Source: an uncultured Collinsella sp.
GTDB taxonomy: Bacteria > Actinomycetota > Coriobacteriia > Coriobacteriales > Coriobacteriaceae
Direction: 5' to 3'
Length of the DNA: 64,000 nucleotides
Assembly (NCBI GenBank): GCA_900545055.1
Contig: UQXP01000005.1
Span: 1 to 64,000, forward strand
Made by a program: the position numbers and the translations under genes. Numbering within the stretch: position 1 is the first letter of the stretch; each line of letters opens with the position of its first letter. Under the pieces are notes generated by a model, which was not told where the DNA came from, ran no database searches, and was given only the letters and a program-made list of their open reading frames with translations. Shown one piece after another: positions 43,287 through 51,989 of the stretch.

Positions 43287-43637
43287 ATGCGCGGCAACAG
43301 CAAGACCGCGCATATCAACGTCCGCATGACCGAGGAGGAGCGTGCCGTCATCATGGCGCGCTCCTCCTCTTTTGACATGGCCCCATCGACGTTCATGCGC
43401 GAAGCTGCCCTCCGCATCGGGCAGAAGCCCGTCAAGGTCGCCGACGAGGCGACCTTGCGGCAAATCCTCCACCAGATGAAGAAACAGGGCGGAAACCTCA
43501 ACCAGGCCGTCCATGCCGCAAACGCCTATGGCGTGGATGCGCAGACGGCCCGACAGCTCACGGAGGCCGTCCGACTGGTGTCGAGCACGGCCTCGCAGCT
43601 TTCAAACCTCATCTCCAAGAATCGAGAACTATCATGA
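43287..43637 (+). CDS. MobC-like relaxosome accessory protein
   Basis: A 116-residue protein with the MobC pattern: a ribbon-helix-helix start (KTAHINVRMTEEERAVIMARSSSF, APSTFMREAAL) and the conserved LHQMKKQGGNLNQAVHAAN. MobC proteins bind at oriT and help the relaxase nick. It starts 3 bp after the ATPase stop and overlaps the coupling-protein gene by 4 bp. Confidence 0.88.
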   Translation: MRGNSKTAHINVRMTEEERAVIMARSSSFDMAPSTFMREAALRIGQKPVKVADEATLRQILHQMKKQGGNLNQAVHAANAYGVDAQTARQLTEAVRLVSSTASQLSNLISKNRELS

Positions 43638-45550
43638 AAACCAAGATGCTCACAGCGCTCCTATCATCCCTTTTCCTAGCGATCCTCGCATGCCCCGTAC
43701 TCGCCGCCCCCATCGACATGCTCGTCGCCGGGTACGGACTCGACGCATCGGCAATTCCCACAACGTTCGACGCGGAGACCGTCCTCGGCTGGTGGCTCTC
43801 GGACGGGTTCGTCACCCATCCCCTCGGGGCCTTGTTCGTCTTCCTCCTTGCACTCTGCACCTGCGCCCTCATTGCCTACTCAAGCGCCCTCAAATCACGA
43901 GCCGAGGACGGCGGCGTGCTCGGCGACGCCCACGTCAAGACGGGTCGTGAGGTCGTGAAGGGGTCCATGACATGGGGCGGCTCGACGAACCCCTCGTCGC
44001 GCGGGTTCGTCTACGGTTTCACCAAATATCGCGGTAAGCCCTGCTATTTCTACGAGCCGAAGAAGATGATTTTCGTATCAGGGGCTACTGGGTCAGGTAA
44101 ATCACGCTTCCTCTACCTCCCCTCAATCGACCTGCTCAGCTACGGCGACGCCTCCAACGGCTCCGAGCCCGCGACCCTCGTCGTCTCAGACGTGAAGAAC
44201 GAGCTCATAGAGCTCACGGGCGACGAGCTTGCCCGTCGTGGCTACCGCGTCCTCCTGCTCGATACGCAGCACCCCTATCGCGGCCAGAGGTTCAACCCGC
44301 TCAAGCAGGTTCTCGACCTCCATGCCGAGGGGCGCGATCAGGAGGCCGAGCAGGCGGCGGACGCCATCGCGGAGCTCGTGGTGCAGGATGACGAGAAGGG
44401 CAAGGGTTCGCACTGGACGGCATCGGCCAGGGGCCTGCTCTCGGCCCTGGTCCTGCTGGTCTCCATGTCTGACGAGTGTCCCGAGGGATCGAGGCACCTC
44501 GCGACCGTCTGCGAGGTCTTGGACCGTGGCACCGAGGCCGAGGGCGACGACCCGGCCGAGCCTCTGAAGGCCGTCTTCCGCTCCCTGCCGAGCGGTCACC
44601 CCGCCAAGGGCAGGGCGTCGCAGTTCGTCTCCTCGGGCGGCAACGAGCTCAGGAGCATCCTCTCGACGCTCAAGGTGGCACTCCGCCCGTTCTCGTCCGC
44701 GCCGGTCGCATGGATGACCTCTGGCTCCGACATCGACCCGCGAACGGTGCTCACGGAGAAGAGTGCCGTCTTCCTCCACGTGCTCGACGAGGGCTCCCCC
44801 TACAACTGCATAGCGGCGATATTCCTCTCGCAGCTCTGGGCTTCGGTCCAGGCGGTCGCGGACGTGAACGGCGGAAAACTCCCCCGCCCCGTGCAGATAC
44901 TCGGCGACGAGTGGGGCAACCTCCCCCGCGTCGAGTGCCTGCCCGCGCTCCTCAGCCTAGGACGCAGCTACGGTGTTTTCTGGGTCGGCGCGACGCAGGA
45001 CGTATCCCAGCTCAACAAGTACGGCGAGAAAGACGGCCGCAGGAAGATCCTCGCGAACTGCGGCATCAAGGTCGCGATGAAGCTCGCCGAGGAGGAGGAC
45101 CGCCGGTACTTCACCGAGCTCATCGGCAAGACCACGCGCCACACGCAGGGCACGAGCAACGGCAGGGCCGCGTCAGGCACGTCCTCCTCGACGTCCTACA
45201 GCGAGAGCGCCGACGACGTGATACACCCCTGGGAGTGGCGCGACATGGCCCCGGACCGGGACGGGATCATCGTCGTGAAGCACGCGGACAACGGTATGCC
45301 CGCATGTCGAGCCGGCGTCTTCCGCTCCCCCGTCACCGACTGCACCAACACGCCCACAAGGGAGCACTTCGACCTCGGGACCCCCGAGCACGAGGCGGAG
45401 AACCGTCGCGCCTACCAGCGCCGCCTCGACGAGTCAGCCGCCGGGAAGATGCGCGAGGAGGCCTCGACCTGGTGCCCAAAGTGGCCCGAGCCGGAGAAGA
45501 AGAACGGAAGCAAGCCGGGCGGCAAATTCAGCGGGCTCTCGCTCGACTAG
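43634..45550 (+). CDS. VirD4/TraG-type coupling ATPase
   Basis: A 638-residue type IV coupling protein. Two N-terminal membrane segments (about 5-24 and 58-82) precede the motor domain with Walker A FVSGATGSGKSRFL (about 153) and Walker B region VQILGDEWGNLPR (about 420). It brings the relaxase-DNA complex to a secretion channel. No channel genes are encoded here, so it would work with a resident conjugation system. Very GC-rich codon use (many CTC, GAC, AGG) unlike the integrase. Confidence 0.92.
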   Translation: MKTKMLTALLSSLFLAILACPVLAAPIDMLVAGYGLDASAIPTTFDAETVLGWWLSDGFVTHPLGALFVFLLALCTCALIAYSSALKSRAEDGGVLGDAHVKTGREVVKGSMTWGGSTNPSSRGFVYGFTKYRGKPCYFYEPKKMIFVSGATGSGKSRFLYLPSIDLLSYGDASNGSEPATLVVSDVKNELIELTGDELARRGYRVLLLDTQHPYRGQRFNPLKQVLDLHAEGRDQEAEQAADAIAELVVQDDEKGKGSHWTASARGLLSALVLLVSMSDECPEGSRHLATVCEVLDRGTEAEGDDPAEPLKAVFRSLPSGHPAKGRASQFVSSGGNELRSILSTLKVALRPFSSAPVAWMTSGSDIDPRTVLTEKSAVFLHVLDEGSPYNCIAAIFLSQLWASVQAVADVNGGKLPRPVQILGDEWGNLPRVECLPALLSLGRSYGVFWVGATQDVSQLNKYGEKDGRRKILANCGIKVAMKLAEEEDRRYFTELIGKTTRHTQGTSNGRAASGTSSSTSYSESADDVIHPWEWRDMAPDRDGIIVVKHADNGMPACRAGVFRSPVTDCTNTPTREHFDLGTPEHEAENRRAYQRRLDESAAGKMREEASTWCPKWPEPEKKNGSKPGGKFSGLSLD

Positions 45551-45560
45551 GGAGGCGACC

Positions 45561-46499
45561 ATGACGGCGATAAAGCAGACGAGCGTCTGCAGCGAGAAGC
45601 ACCTCGCGAGACTCAGGGATTACCTCTCCTGGGACCGCGACAAGGCGCTCGCCCACGGCACGCAGAACATCATCGACGATGACCGCTGGTTTCAGGAGAT
45701 GGCAGACACGAGGGCGGCCATGGGTCACGACAGGCCCGGCAAGGCCGGTGCCAAGTGTACCTACATGCAGCACCAGATACTCGGGTTCCTCCCAGACGAG
45801 TGCGACCTCAACGGCGGGAAGATGACGCCGGAGCTGTGCATGTGCTATGCGAGGGAGTACGTGGCCGAGCGCTACCCCAACCAGGAAGTCGTGATGGTGC
45901 TGCACCGCGAGCGCTGCCGCGCGGACGCCACCGACCGCTACGCCGTGCACCTCGGCATCAACCGCAGTGATCTGGAAACCGGCCGAAGACTCGACGAGGG
46001 CCCCGCCCGAAAGGCGGCGGCATCACGCGTGAAGACCGTCCGTACCCTGGACGAAAGGTACGGCCTCAGGCAGCTTGAGCGCGGCAAGGCCAACTCGCGC
46101 GTCCACGCGAGGCAACCCGGCACGGAAGAGCGCGACATGGCCCGAAAGGGGCAGGCCGAGCGCTCGGAGAACGCCCGCATCCGCGTCGCGGTCGCCCGCC
46201 GAATCGAGGAGGTCGGGCGCATGCGCGACTGCCCCGACCGGATGGGCGAGCTTGAGCGGCGGCTCAAGCGGGACGGCATCGAGCTCGCCAGGTCGAAGGG
46301 CGGGAGCCTCCAGTACCGCTTCCCCTCGAAGTCTCTCGGGGGCATGAGGAAGGTCAACGGCGGAAGGCTCGGCTTTGCCGTCGACCGCTCGACTGGCATC
46401 GCCGTCCGCTTCACGCTGCGCGGGATAGCGACGGCGATGCGGGCGTTCTGGGAGCTTGAGCGCAGGGCGCTGGAGAACCAGAACGGCCGAGACGACTGA
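45561..46499 (+). CDS. Relaxase-like mobilisation protein
   Basis: A 312-residue protein related to MOBP/MobA-type relaxases. The N-terminal part has a likely catalytic Tyr region (KHLARLRDYLSWDRDKALAHGTQNI) and a conserved TYMQHQILGFLPDE segment; the metal-binding histidine motif is reduced to VVMVLHRERCRADATDRYAVHLGIN, lacking the full HxDxxxPHxH. The C-terminal half is basic and could bind DNA. GGGAGG precedes the ATG. It lies last in the mobilisation operon with the candidate oriT about 100 bp downstream. Confidence 0.75.
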   Translation: MTAIKQTSVCSEKHLARLRDYLSWDRDKALAHGTQNIIDDDRWFQEMADTRAAMGHDRPGKAGAKCTYMQHQILGFLPDECDLNGGKMTPELCMCYAREYVAERYPNQEVVMVLHRERCRADATDRYAVHLGINRSDLETGRRLDEGPARKAAASRVKTVRTLDERYGLRQLERGKANSRVHARQPGTEERDMARKGQAERSENARIRVAVARRIEEVGRMRDCPDRMGELERRLKRDGIELARSKGGSLQYRFPSKSLGGMRKVNGGRLGFAVDRSTGIAVRFTLRGIATAMRAFWELERRALENQNGRDD

Positions 46500-46592
46500 G
46501 CATTTGGGCCGGGACGCAACAGGCGTCCCGGCCCCTTCTTTTGCCCTTCGGTGAGAGCGACCTCGGAGCGGTTCGCCGTCCCGCCGCAGGCG

Positions 46593-46630
46593 GGCAAGAT
46601 GATTCCGTGCAACGGAATCCATATCTTGCC
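46593..46630 (+). other. Candidate origin of transfer (oriT)
   Basis: An inner inverted repeat GATTCCGT (46601-46608) / ACGGAATC (46612-46619) with loop GCA is followed by CATATCTTGCC, and an outer perfect pair GGCAAGAT (46593-46600) / ATCTTGCC (46623-46630) encloses it. TATCTTG-C at 46622-46629 resembles the IncP-type nic consensus YATCCTG-Y, and an inverted repeat just 5' of nic is the usual layout. It sits 94 bp after the relaxase gene. The assignment is inference from layout and the nic-like sequence. Confidence 0.55.
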
Positions 46631-46677
46631 TGCACGGAGCGAGCCGGTTGCCCAAGGCAACGCGAGCCCGGGCAGGT

Positions 46678-46956
46678 GAGCGCCGGTTGAACCGACGCCG
46701 AGGAGACGCGACCCTGGGAAGCGTCGCACGACGGCGCTCGGCGACCCGGCGCGAGAGGCCCAGCCCGGCGACTACGGCGGAGCGATGGCGACTTCTGGAA
46801 GCCATCGAGCGCAGCCGTTCGGCGGGCTGGGCCGGCGTGAGCGGAGGCGGACGAAACGCGACCCTGGGGAGCGTTGCCAGGGAACCGCAGCGAGAGCGAC
46901 GCCGTGCGTCGCGGGGGTCCCGCCCATAAGCGGGACCCATCGGCCGCAAGGCCGAT
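46678..46956 (+). ncRNA. Candidate structured RNA or hairpin array
   Basis: Copy 1 (46678-46739) has outer stem GAGCGCCG/CGGCGCTC enclosing a GGTT/AACC hairpin and the hairpin GACGC-GACCCTGGGAA-GCGTC (46705-46725). A second hairpin at 46855-46875 keeps the loop but reads AACGC/GCGTT, a compensating change of one base pair. Two more perfect stems follow: GGGTCCCGC/GCGGGACCC (46915-46938) and ATCGGCC-GCAA-GGCCGAT (46939-46956) with a GNRA-type loop. No frame is plausible, and there is no RNA class I can name. The strand is assumed from its position after the relaxase gene. Confidence 0.45.
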
Positions 46957-47032
46957 TGCCACGCCTCGGCCCTCTCGACCTGCACGTCGGGGAGGAGTCG
47001 GCAGTAACCTCTCCCCGATCCACAATGGAGAC

Positions 47033-48802
47033 CTAAAGCCGCTCGTAGGCCCTCTTCACCAGCTCGCCCATAAGCTGCCTTCGCTTGCCTAGGAACTCCT
47101 CGTAATCGAGGTCCTCAAACCCAACAGGCAGGGCATGCTCCTCGCAGTTGCGGCGATACTCGTCCTCCCCCAGCGCGGCGCGATACCTACAAACGTACTC
47201 ATTCGGGGCGTCATCCGAGATGTAGATGTTGTTCTGGTAGTCAACGAGGGTGAAGTTGCCTCGGTTGCTGCGCTGTGAAAGGTAACCCTTGGCCTTCAGG
47301 TAGTTATCTGGGAACAGATGATGCTTGTCCAGGGCCTTTTTGGAACCTGATGAGCCGGTGAGCAGCAGTTGAGAAAGAGGGGCCATGCTGAACAGCGCCT
47401 TGGCACCGAGCACGACCTGAGCCGCGACGAAGCCCCACCAGGTCGGGCCCGTCGCCTCGTTTGCATCGAGGGAGCTGGGCAGCGTAATGGAGAAATAATC
47501 GTCCGTCATGATGGCGGCGAGCCTACGGTCGAAGTACGCCCGGAACTCATCGGCGGTCTCAAGGCGCGAGACGTCGTTAAGCTGCTGCTCGAACTCGGAT
47601 TCGAAGGACCCCACATAGAGCCCCGTTATGGCTGCGGCGAAATACCAGCGTCGCACGAGCCTGCGCACAGCCAACGGCTCCATACCGAACTCGTAGCGCC
47701 CGATAAGGTAGAACGCATAACAGAACATGAGCGCATTGCCCGACCCCACCTGGTCGGAACAGACATAGCCCGCCTCCGCCAGCGTGTTGATGAAGGCATG
47801 CCAGTTGTTCAAGTCGAGCACGAGATCGAGGGCGCGACCGAACGTAGCAAAGTTCTCGGCTCGCGTCTCGGGCGTCGTTTCCTTTGTCTTGAGATCTCGC
47901 CCGCGAAGAATCTGGTAGGCATAACGCAGGCGACCCCTCTTGAACCCCACGCCCACCGTGGCGCGGATGATATGCGTCGGCGAGACGGTCATGAGCGGGT
48001 TGTACGAGGTGCCCTTTGCGGGCGCATGGCTCATGGCGCAGAACTCCTCTATGCGCTCCCTCATGGCAGGTTCGTAGACCGAAAGCAGGGTCATGATGAA
48101 GTCATCCTGCTTAAGCGCCTGCCCTTGCGAGTTCACACGCACAAAGATGTCCGATACGGTCTCCTCGTCAGCCGATTCGGAAATCTCCAGCGTCGGCAGA
48201 AGATAACGCTCAAGCCCGAGTAATGCGTTGAGCCCGCTCTCGACGGCGTCCTCGCCGCCATCGTCGAGTTGGGGTTCTCCCTTTTTGGCATTCGCCTCGT
48301 TAAGGCGCTTGATGAACGCCCTGCGATAGGCGCTCAGCTTGTTGTCGTGGTTCGCCGCGAAGGCCTCGGATACGTCGGGCACATAGCGCGAATCCTTCTC
48401 GGTCGAAGCATCGGCATTCTTGAATGAGCGTGCGATGGGGTCGTAGGCGATCTTCACCGTTCGCTCCCTGAAGTTCTTGTCTCGCACGGGTACGCCGTAC
48501 AGAGAGCTCAAGAGGGCAGTGAGCCTCTGCTGTCCGTCGATGACAAGGGACTTGGGGACGGCATACACCTTTTGGTTCGAGCCTATGGCAGACTTCTTGC
48601 CCGCATCATCGCTCGGAGAGTCCCACAGCATCACATAGCCGATAGGGTATCCGCGAAGCATGGAATCAAGCAGATCGCGAACCTTTTCATTGCCCCACAC
48701 GAAAGGCCGTTGCAGATCAGGCAGGCCAATCTTGCCCGTCTGAACATCCTTCAGGATGTTACCGACCTCCAGCGATATGGGGTTATAGATGGAATTTGGC
48801 AC
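47033..48802 (-). CDS. DUF262/HNH nuclease (GmrSD/SspE-like)
   Basis: A 589-residue protein. The N-terminal DUF262 (ParB-like nuclease/NTPase) domain shows LPDLQRPFVWGNEKVRDLLDS and the signature VIDGQQRLTALL (about 85). Near residue 497 the C-terminus has DKHHLFPDNYL followed by NRGNFTLVDYQNN, the His-Asn arrangement of DUF1524-type HNH nucleases. Proteins of this build restrict modified DNA (GmrSD) or act with phosphorothioation (SspE). It begins with GTG overlapping the TAG stop of the MmeI-like gene by one base (TAGTG), so its synthesis is coupled to that enzyme. Role here: probable second effector of the restriction cassette. Confidence 0.88.
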   Translation of the reverse strand: MPNSIYNPISLEVGNILKDVQTGKIGLPDLQRPFVWGNEKVRDLLDSMLRGYPIGYVMLWDSPSDDAGKKSAIGSNQKVYAVPKSLVIDGQQRLTALLSSLYGVPVRDKNFRERTVKIAYDPIARSFKNADASTEKDSRYVPDVSEAFAANHDNKLSAYRRAFIKRLNEANAKKGEPQLDDGGEDAVESGLNALLGLERYLLPTLEISESADEETVSDIFVRVNSQGQALKQDDFIMTLLSVYEPAMRERIEEFCAMSHAPAKGTSYNPLMTVSPTHIIRATVGVGFKRGRLRYAYQILRGRDLKTKETTPETRAENFATFGRALDLVLDLNNWHAFINTLAEAGYVCSDQVGSGNALMFCYAFYLIGRYEFGMEPLAVRRLVRRWYFAAAITGLYVGSFESEFEQQLNDVSRLETADEFRAYFDRRLAAIMTDDYFSITLPSSLDANEATGPTWWGFVAAQVVLGAKALFSMAPLSQLLLTGSSGSKKALDKHHLFPDNYLKAKGYLSQRSNRGNFTLVDYQNNIYISDDAPNEYVCRYRAALGEDEYRRNCEEHALPVGFEDLDYEEFLGKRRQLMGELVKRAYERL

Positions 48803-51630
48803 TATAGTTCACCGACCTTCTTGGCGTACAGGTTGAAAAGATGGGCGACTATCCTCTCCTCGTCCCCGCCGAAGTCGACGCCATAGGCGGCTTCGACGGC
48901 GGCATCGAGCGCCTTGTGCGCTGTCATCAGCTCGGGGAAGAACGTCTCGTTCTTGGGATCGTACATGTCCGCGAGCGTCGCACCTTCTTGGGCATCCCGG
49001 GCGTCGAGCACGGCTTGGGCGCAACGCTCGACTTCCTCGCGTTGTGATTCCGTGGGCTCGGGCCAGACGAAGTTGTTGTAATCAATATTGGCCAAATACT
49101 GGTAATCGTCCTTCAATCTTCCGGTTACGATCCTAACCCATGCATTATGGAATTGAGATTGCAGAATGCCATAGTGATAGAGAGAAGCATTAGGTATCAA
49201 TCTAACCTTGTTGCTGCAAAATATCTCTGGACCAACAAAGCCCATTGGAACACGTTTCCGTCTGCTTGAAGACACCTCTGGGATGATGATGGAACTTCCC
49301 TCGGGCATGTTCTCAACGTGAAATCTCGTTGGCTTATCTGCTATTTTTCGGGTTCCAGCGCTTTTACTTGCAAGCCTGTATTCACGAACCTGTTCTACTC
49401 TCTTTCTGCACTCAGGAAGCTGCTTTAAATCTGAGAAGGTTGCCTCCCCAAGCCACAGGCACCAGCGATGATAGCCATGAATGAACTCTTTTGATCCAAG
49501 CCATGGATGGAAGAAGCCTTCGGCCTTTGGCTCTTTCTTCAGGAAATCGTCTTTCTCCTCATCGGTAAACAGGTAGAATCCCCCATCAATAGGTTTATTT
49601 CCGATGCCCATTTCCGGAACATCACAAATAGGCTTGCTGCGGCTGTAGATGAATACATCAGGGGCGTCTTTCAGATACGCATTGATTCGAGCCGTGGGAA
49701 TCTGTTCTTCGTCGCTGTCCGGGGTCGCGTGGTAGAAGAGCGTCTTGGTCCCCGACTCGCGGGAGAAGCCCACGATGACGCAGAACACGTGTGCCTTGTC
49801 CGCAGCCTCGTTGTCCCACCTGAACGTGTTGTGCGCGAAGTCGATGTGGATACCCAGGTCGTGCAGGGGTTTCCAGAGGTTGGCGACCTGCTCGCCCTGA
49901 CATATCGAGTTGGTAGAGACCAGGGCGCAGCGCGTGCGCTTTCCCTGCGTGAACCTCGCGGCCTTCATGTACCAGGCCCCGCAGTAGTCGATGTTGCCCG
50001 CGTTCTTCGCGCCGTCGAAGACCTCAAGGAGTTCGGCCTTCTGCTCCTTGGACTGGTTACGGGCCCCAAGGAAGGGCGGATTGCCCACGAGGTACGTGAG
50101 GTCATCGGGGAACACCTCGGACCAATCGGTCTTGAGGGCGTTGCCCTCATGGAGGTTGCTGAGGCTCCTGAGCGGCAGGAAGTCGAAGTCATAACCGACG
50201 TATATCTCCTGCGTCTTTCGGAGCATCTGCTCCTCGGTGATCCAAAGGGCGGTCTTAGCGACCGAGACGGCGAAGTCGTTTATCTCGATGCCGTACAGCT
50301 GGTCCAGGGACACGCGGACAGGGCTGTCCTGCGCAACGACGAGGGACGTCTGTCCCGCGCTGCCGGTCTCCTCGCCGAGCTCGTCCTCGATGATTCGGTT
50401 CTCGATGGTGCGCAGCTGCCGGTACGCCTCGGTAAGGAAGTTGCCCGAGCCGCACGCGGGGTCGCCGATGGTGATGGAGGCCACCTTGTCGTGTAGCCTC
50501 GCCAGGGCCTGCTTGCGCTTGGCAGCTGTCTTCTCGCCCTCGGCCTCGTGCAGTTCATCCCACAGCTCGTCGAGGAAGAGTGGCCTGAGGCAGCGCTCGA
50601 TATTCTCGACGCTCGTGTAGTGCATGCCCCCGGCGTGGCGCGTCTCGGGGTTCAGCGTGCCCTCGAACACGCCGCCGAAGATGACGCCCGAGATCTCGCG
50701 CCAGTCGAAGTCCTGGGACGCGTCAGCGATGGCCTCGAGGATCTCCGAGGTCATCTGCGGGACGATGATGGAGGAGTCGGCGAACAGACCGCCGTTCACG
50801 TAGGGGAAGGCCGCGAGGTCCTCGTCCATGTACTCATCCCTCTGCTCTAGGGGCGTGTCGATCGTCTCAAACAAATCGACCAGTTTTCGGCGGAGCTTCG
50901 CGGGGTCTCCCTCGCAGTACCTGCCGAACGCCTGGTGCGATTGCAGGAGGTCGGCGTCCTCGGCGTAGAGCAGGAAGATGATTCGGGTGATGAGCACGTT
51001 GAGGGAGCGCTGCTCCTCTTGCGCCCGCTCATCCTTCTCCTCAATGTGGTGGTACTGCTTGGCGAGGGCATCGTAGAGCCTGGAGACGTAGGCCCCGGCC
51101 TCGATGGAAAGCTGCTGCTCCTTGTGCAAGCGGCTCGTCTCATTGGATGTCAGGAAGGAGAGAAGGTACAGGCTGTCCGGGAGCTCTTCAAGGGAGAACT
51201 CCTGCACGGTGTCCTCGGGCCTCTCGCTGTCGAGGTCGTAGAGGCGGAAGCTCCCGAAGTTGCACGTCATCACCCAGCGGGGGCGCTCGGAGTACGGCAG
51301 GTGCCGCGCGTACCACATGGCCTGCTGGAGCGGCGTCTCCATGCCGCCGTTCCTGGGTTCTGGCTTGTCGAGGTCGATACCCCACGACTTCTGCTCGCAC
51401 AGGAAGTTATGGTCGGAGACGAACACGTCGATGCGTCGGCCTCTCACCTTCCGCTCGAAGTCGACGAAGCTGTCTATGGTGTTGGACGGGATGCCCAGGA
51501 CGTTGATGAGCAGATCTACCCAGAACTTCTGCGTGTCCTGCTGCTCGTTGTTGGAGCCCGCGGGGATGGCGGCAAGGCGCTTCTGCCACCGCTTGACGAA
51601 CTCCTTTGCCTCTTTCTTGCTGGCAGGCAT
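48802..51630 (-). CDS. MmeI-like type IIL restriction-modification enzyme
   Basis: A 942-residue protein close in length to MmeI (919). The N-terminal nuclease motif is RRIDVFVSDHNFLCEQKSW (D68, E79, K81), matching the D-X9/10-E-X-K site of MmeI. A helical spacer precedes an N6-adenine methyltransferase: motif I TIGDPACGSGNFLTEAY (about 390) and motif IV VGNPPFLGARNQ (about 514). The C-terminal third should be the target-recognition domain (about 640-860). Such single-chain enzymes cut about 20 bp from an asymmetric site and protect one strand. GGAGG precedes the ATG. Expressed from the right end of the element, with the DUF262 gene directly downstream. Confidence 0.92.
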   Translation of the reverse strand: MPASKKEAKEFVKRWQKRLAAIPAGSNNEQQDTQKFWVDLLINVLGIPSNTIDSFVDFERKVRGRRIDVFVSDHNFLCEQKSWGIDLDKPEPRNGGMETPLQQAMWYARHLPYSERPRWVMTCNFGSFRLYDLDSERPEDTVQEFSLEELPDSLYLLSFLTSNETSRLHKEQQLSIEAGAYVSRLYDALAKQYHHIEEKDERAQEEQRSLNVLITRIIFLLYAEDADLLQSHQAFGRYCEGDPAKLRRKLVDLFETIDTPLEQRDEYMDEDLAAFPYVNGGLFADSSIIVPQMTSEILEAIADASQDFDWREISGVIFGGVFEGTLNPETRHAGGMHYTSVENIERCLRPLFLDELWDELHEAEGEKTAAKRKQALARLHDKVASITIGDPACGSGNFLTEAYRQLRTIENRIIEDELGEETGSAGQTSLVVAQDSPVRVSLDQLYGIEINDFAVSVAKTALWITEEQMLRKTQEIYVGYDFDFLPLRSLSNLHEGNALKTDWSEVFPDDLTYLVGNPPFLGARNQSKEQKAELLEVFDGAKNAGNIDYCGAWYMKAARFTQGKRTRCALVSTNSICQGEQVANLWKPLHDLGIHIDFAHNTFRWDNEAADKAHVFCVIVGFSRESGTKTLFYHATPDSDEEQIPTARINAYLKDAPDVFIYSRSKPICDVPEMGIGNKPIDGGFYLFTDEEKDDFLKKEPKAEGFFHPWLGSKEFIHGYHRWCLWLGEATFSDLKQLPECRKRVEQVREYRLASKSAGTRKIADKPTRFHVENMPEGSSIIIPEVSSSRRKRVPMGFVGPEIFCSNKVRLIPNASLYHYGILQSQFHNAWVRIVTGRLKDDYQYLANIDYNNFVWPEPTESQREEVERCAQAVLDARDAQEGATLADMYDPKNETFFPELMTAHKALDAAVEAAYGVDFGGDEERIVAHLFNLYAKKVGEL

Positions 51631-51680
51631 ACCGGACCTCCTGCGTCGTTGTCACTTTCGGACAATTTTAAGGGGTAAAA

Positions 51681-51869
51681 GCCCTCTTCCAAGCGGAAGG
51701 GCGAGTTTTCAACGGTCCACGGTGCCGCAGGGTCCCAGGCGAAACCCGAAGACGCCGGGGGCTGTTGGAAACTCGCCCATCTCACAGCAACGTCACCCTA
51801 GGTTTTCAACGCTTTCCATGGCCGAAGGGCTTCTTATAAGCCCGTAGGCTGTGGGAAGGGTTGAAAACC
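51681..51869. repeat. Three consecutive hairpins at the right end of the element
   Basis: 51681-51702 folds as GCCCTCTTCC/GGAAGGGC. 51699-51713 GGGCGAGTTTTCAAC pairs with 51764-51778 (14 of 15). 51801-51869 is one long hairpin: GGTTTTCAAC pairs with GTTGAAAACC, CTTTCC with GGAAG, and an inner GGGCTT/AAGCCC closes it. The two large hairpins share the stem TTTTCAAC/GTTGRAAA. They lie between the restriction gene's start and the right att site. No coding frame is credible. Confidence 0.65.
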
Positions 51870-51902
51870 GGACTTTGGGCATAGCCCTTCACAAAAAAAC
51901 TA

Positions 51903-51921
51903 TCTACCCAAATTCTACCCA
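51903..51921 (+). promoter_or_regulatory. Candidate integrase arm-type site (right)
   Basis: TCTACCCAAATTCTACCCA matches the left-end site at 39723 in 18 of 19 positions and has the same orientation; it lies 68 bp inside the right att copy. Confidence 0.55.
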
Positions 51922-51952
51922 ACTGACGTTAACGATGCCCCTATATAAGAAA

Positions 51953-51984
51953 GCAGGTCAGACGATTTATACCGTCTGACCTGC
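51953..51984 (-). terminator. Terminator downstream of tRNA-Arg
   Basis: GCAGGTCAGACG and CGTCTGACCTGC form a perfect 12-bp stem with an 8-nt loop, followed on the minus strand by TTTCTTATAT. It is inside the mobile element, so the element supplies the tRNA gene with a new terminator. The chromosomal one is probably the hairpin at about 39536-39560. Confidence 0.85.
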
Positions 51985-51989
51985 ATTTA

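Noticed and set aside
47033..51630. BREX or DISARM system
   Set aside because: The methyltransferase carries an MmeI-type nuclease motif, and no pglZ, brxL, drmABC or similar gene is near.
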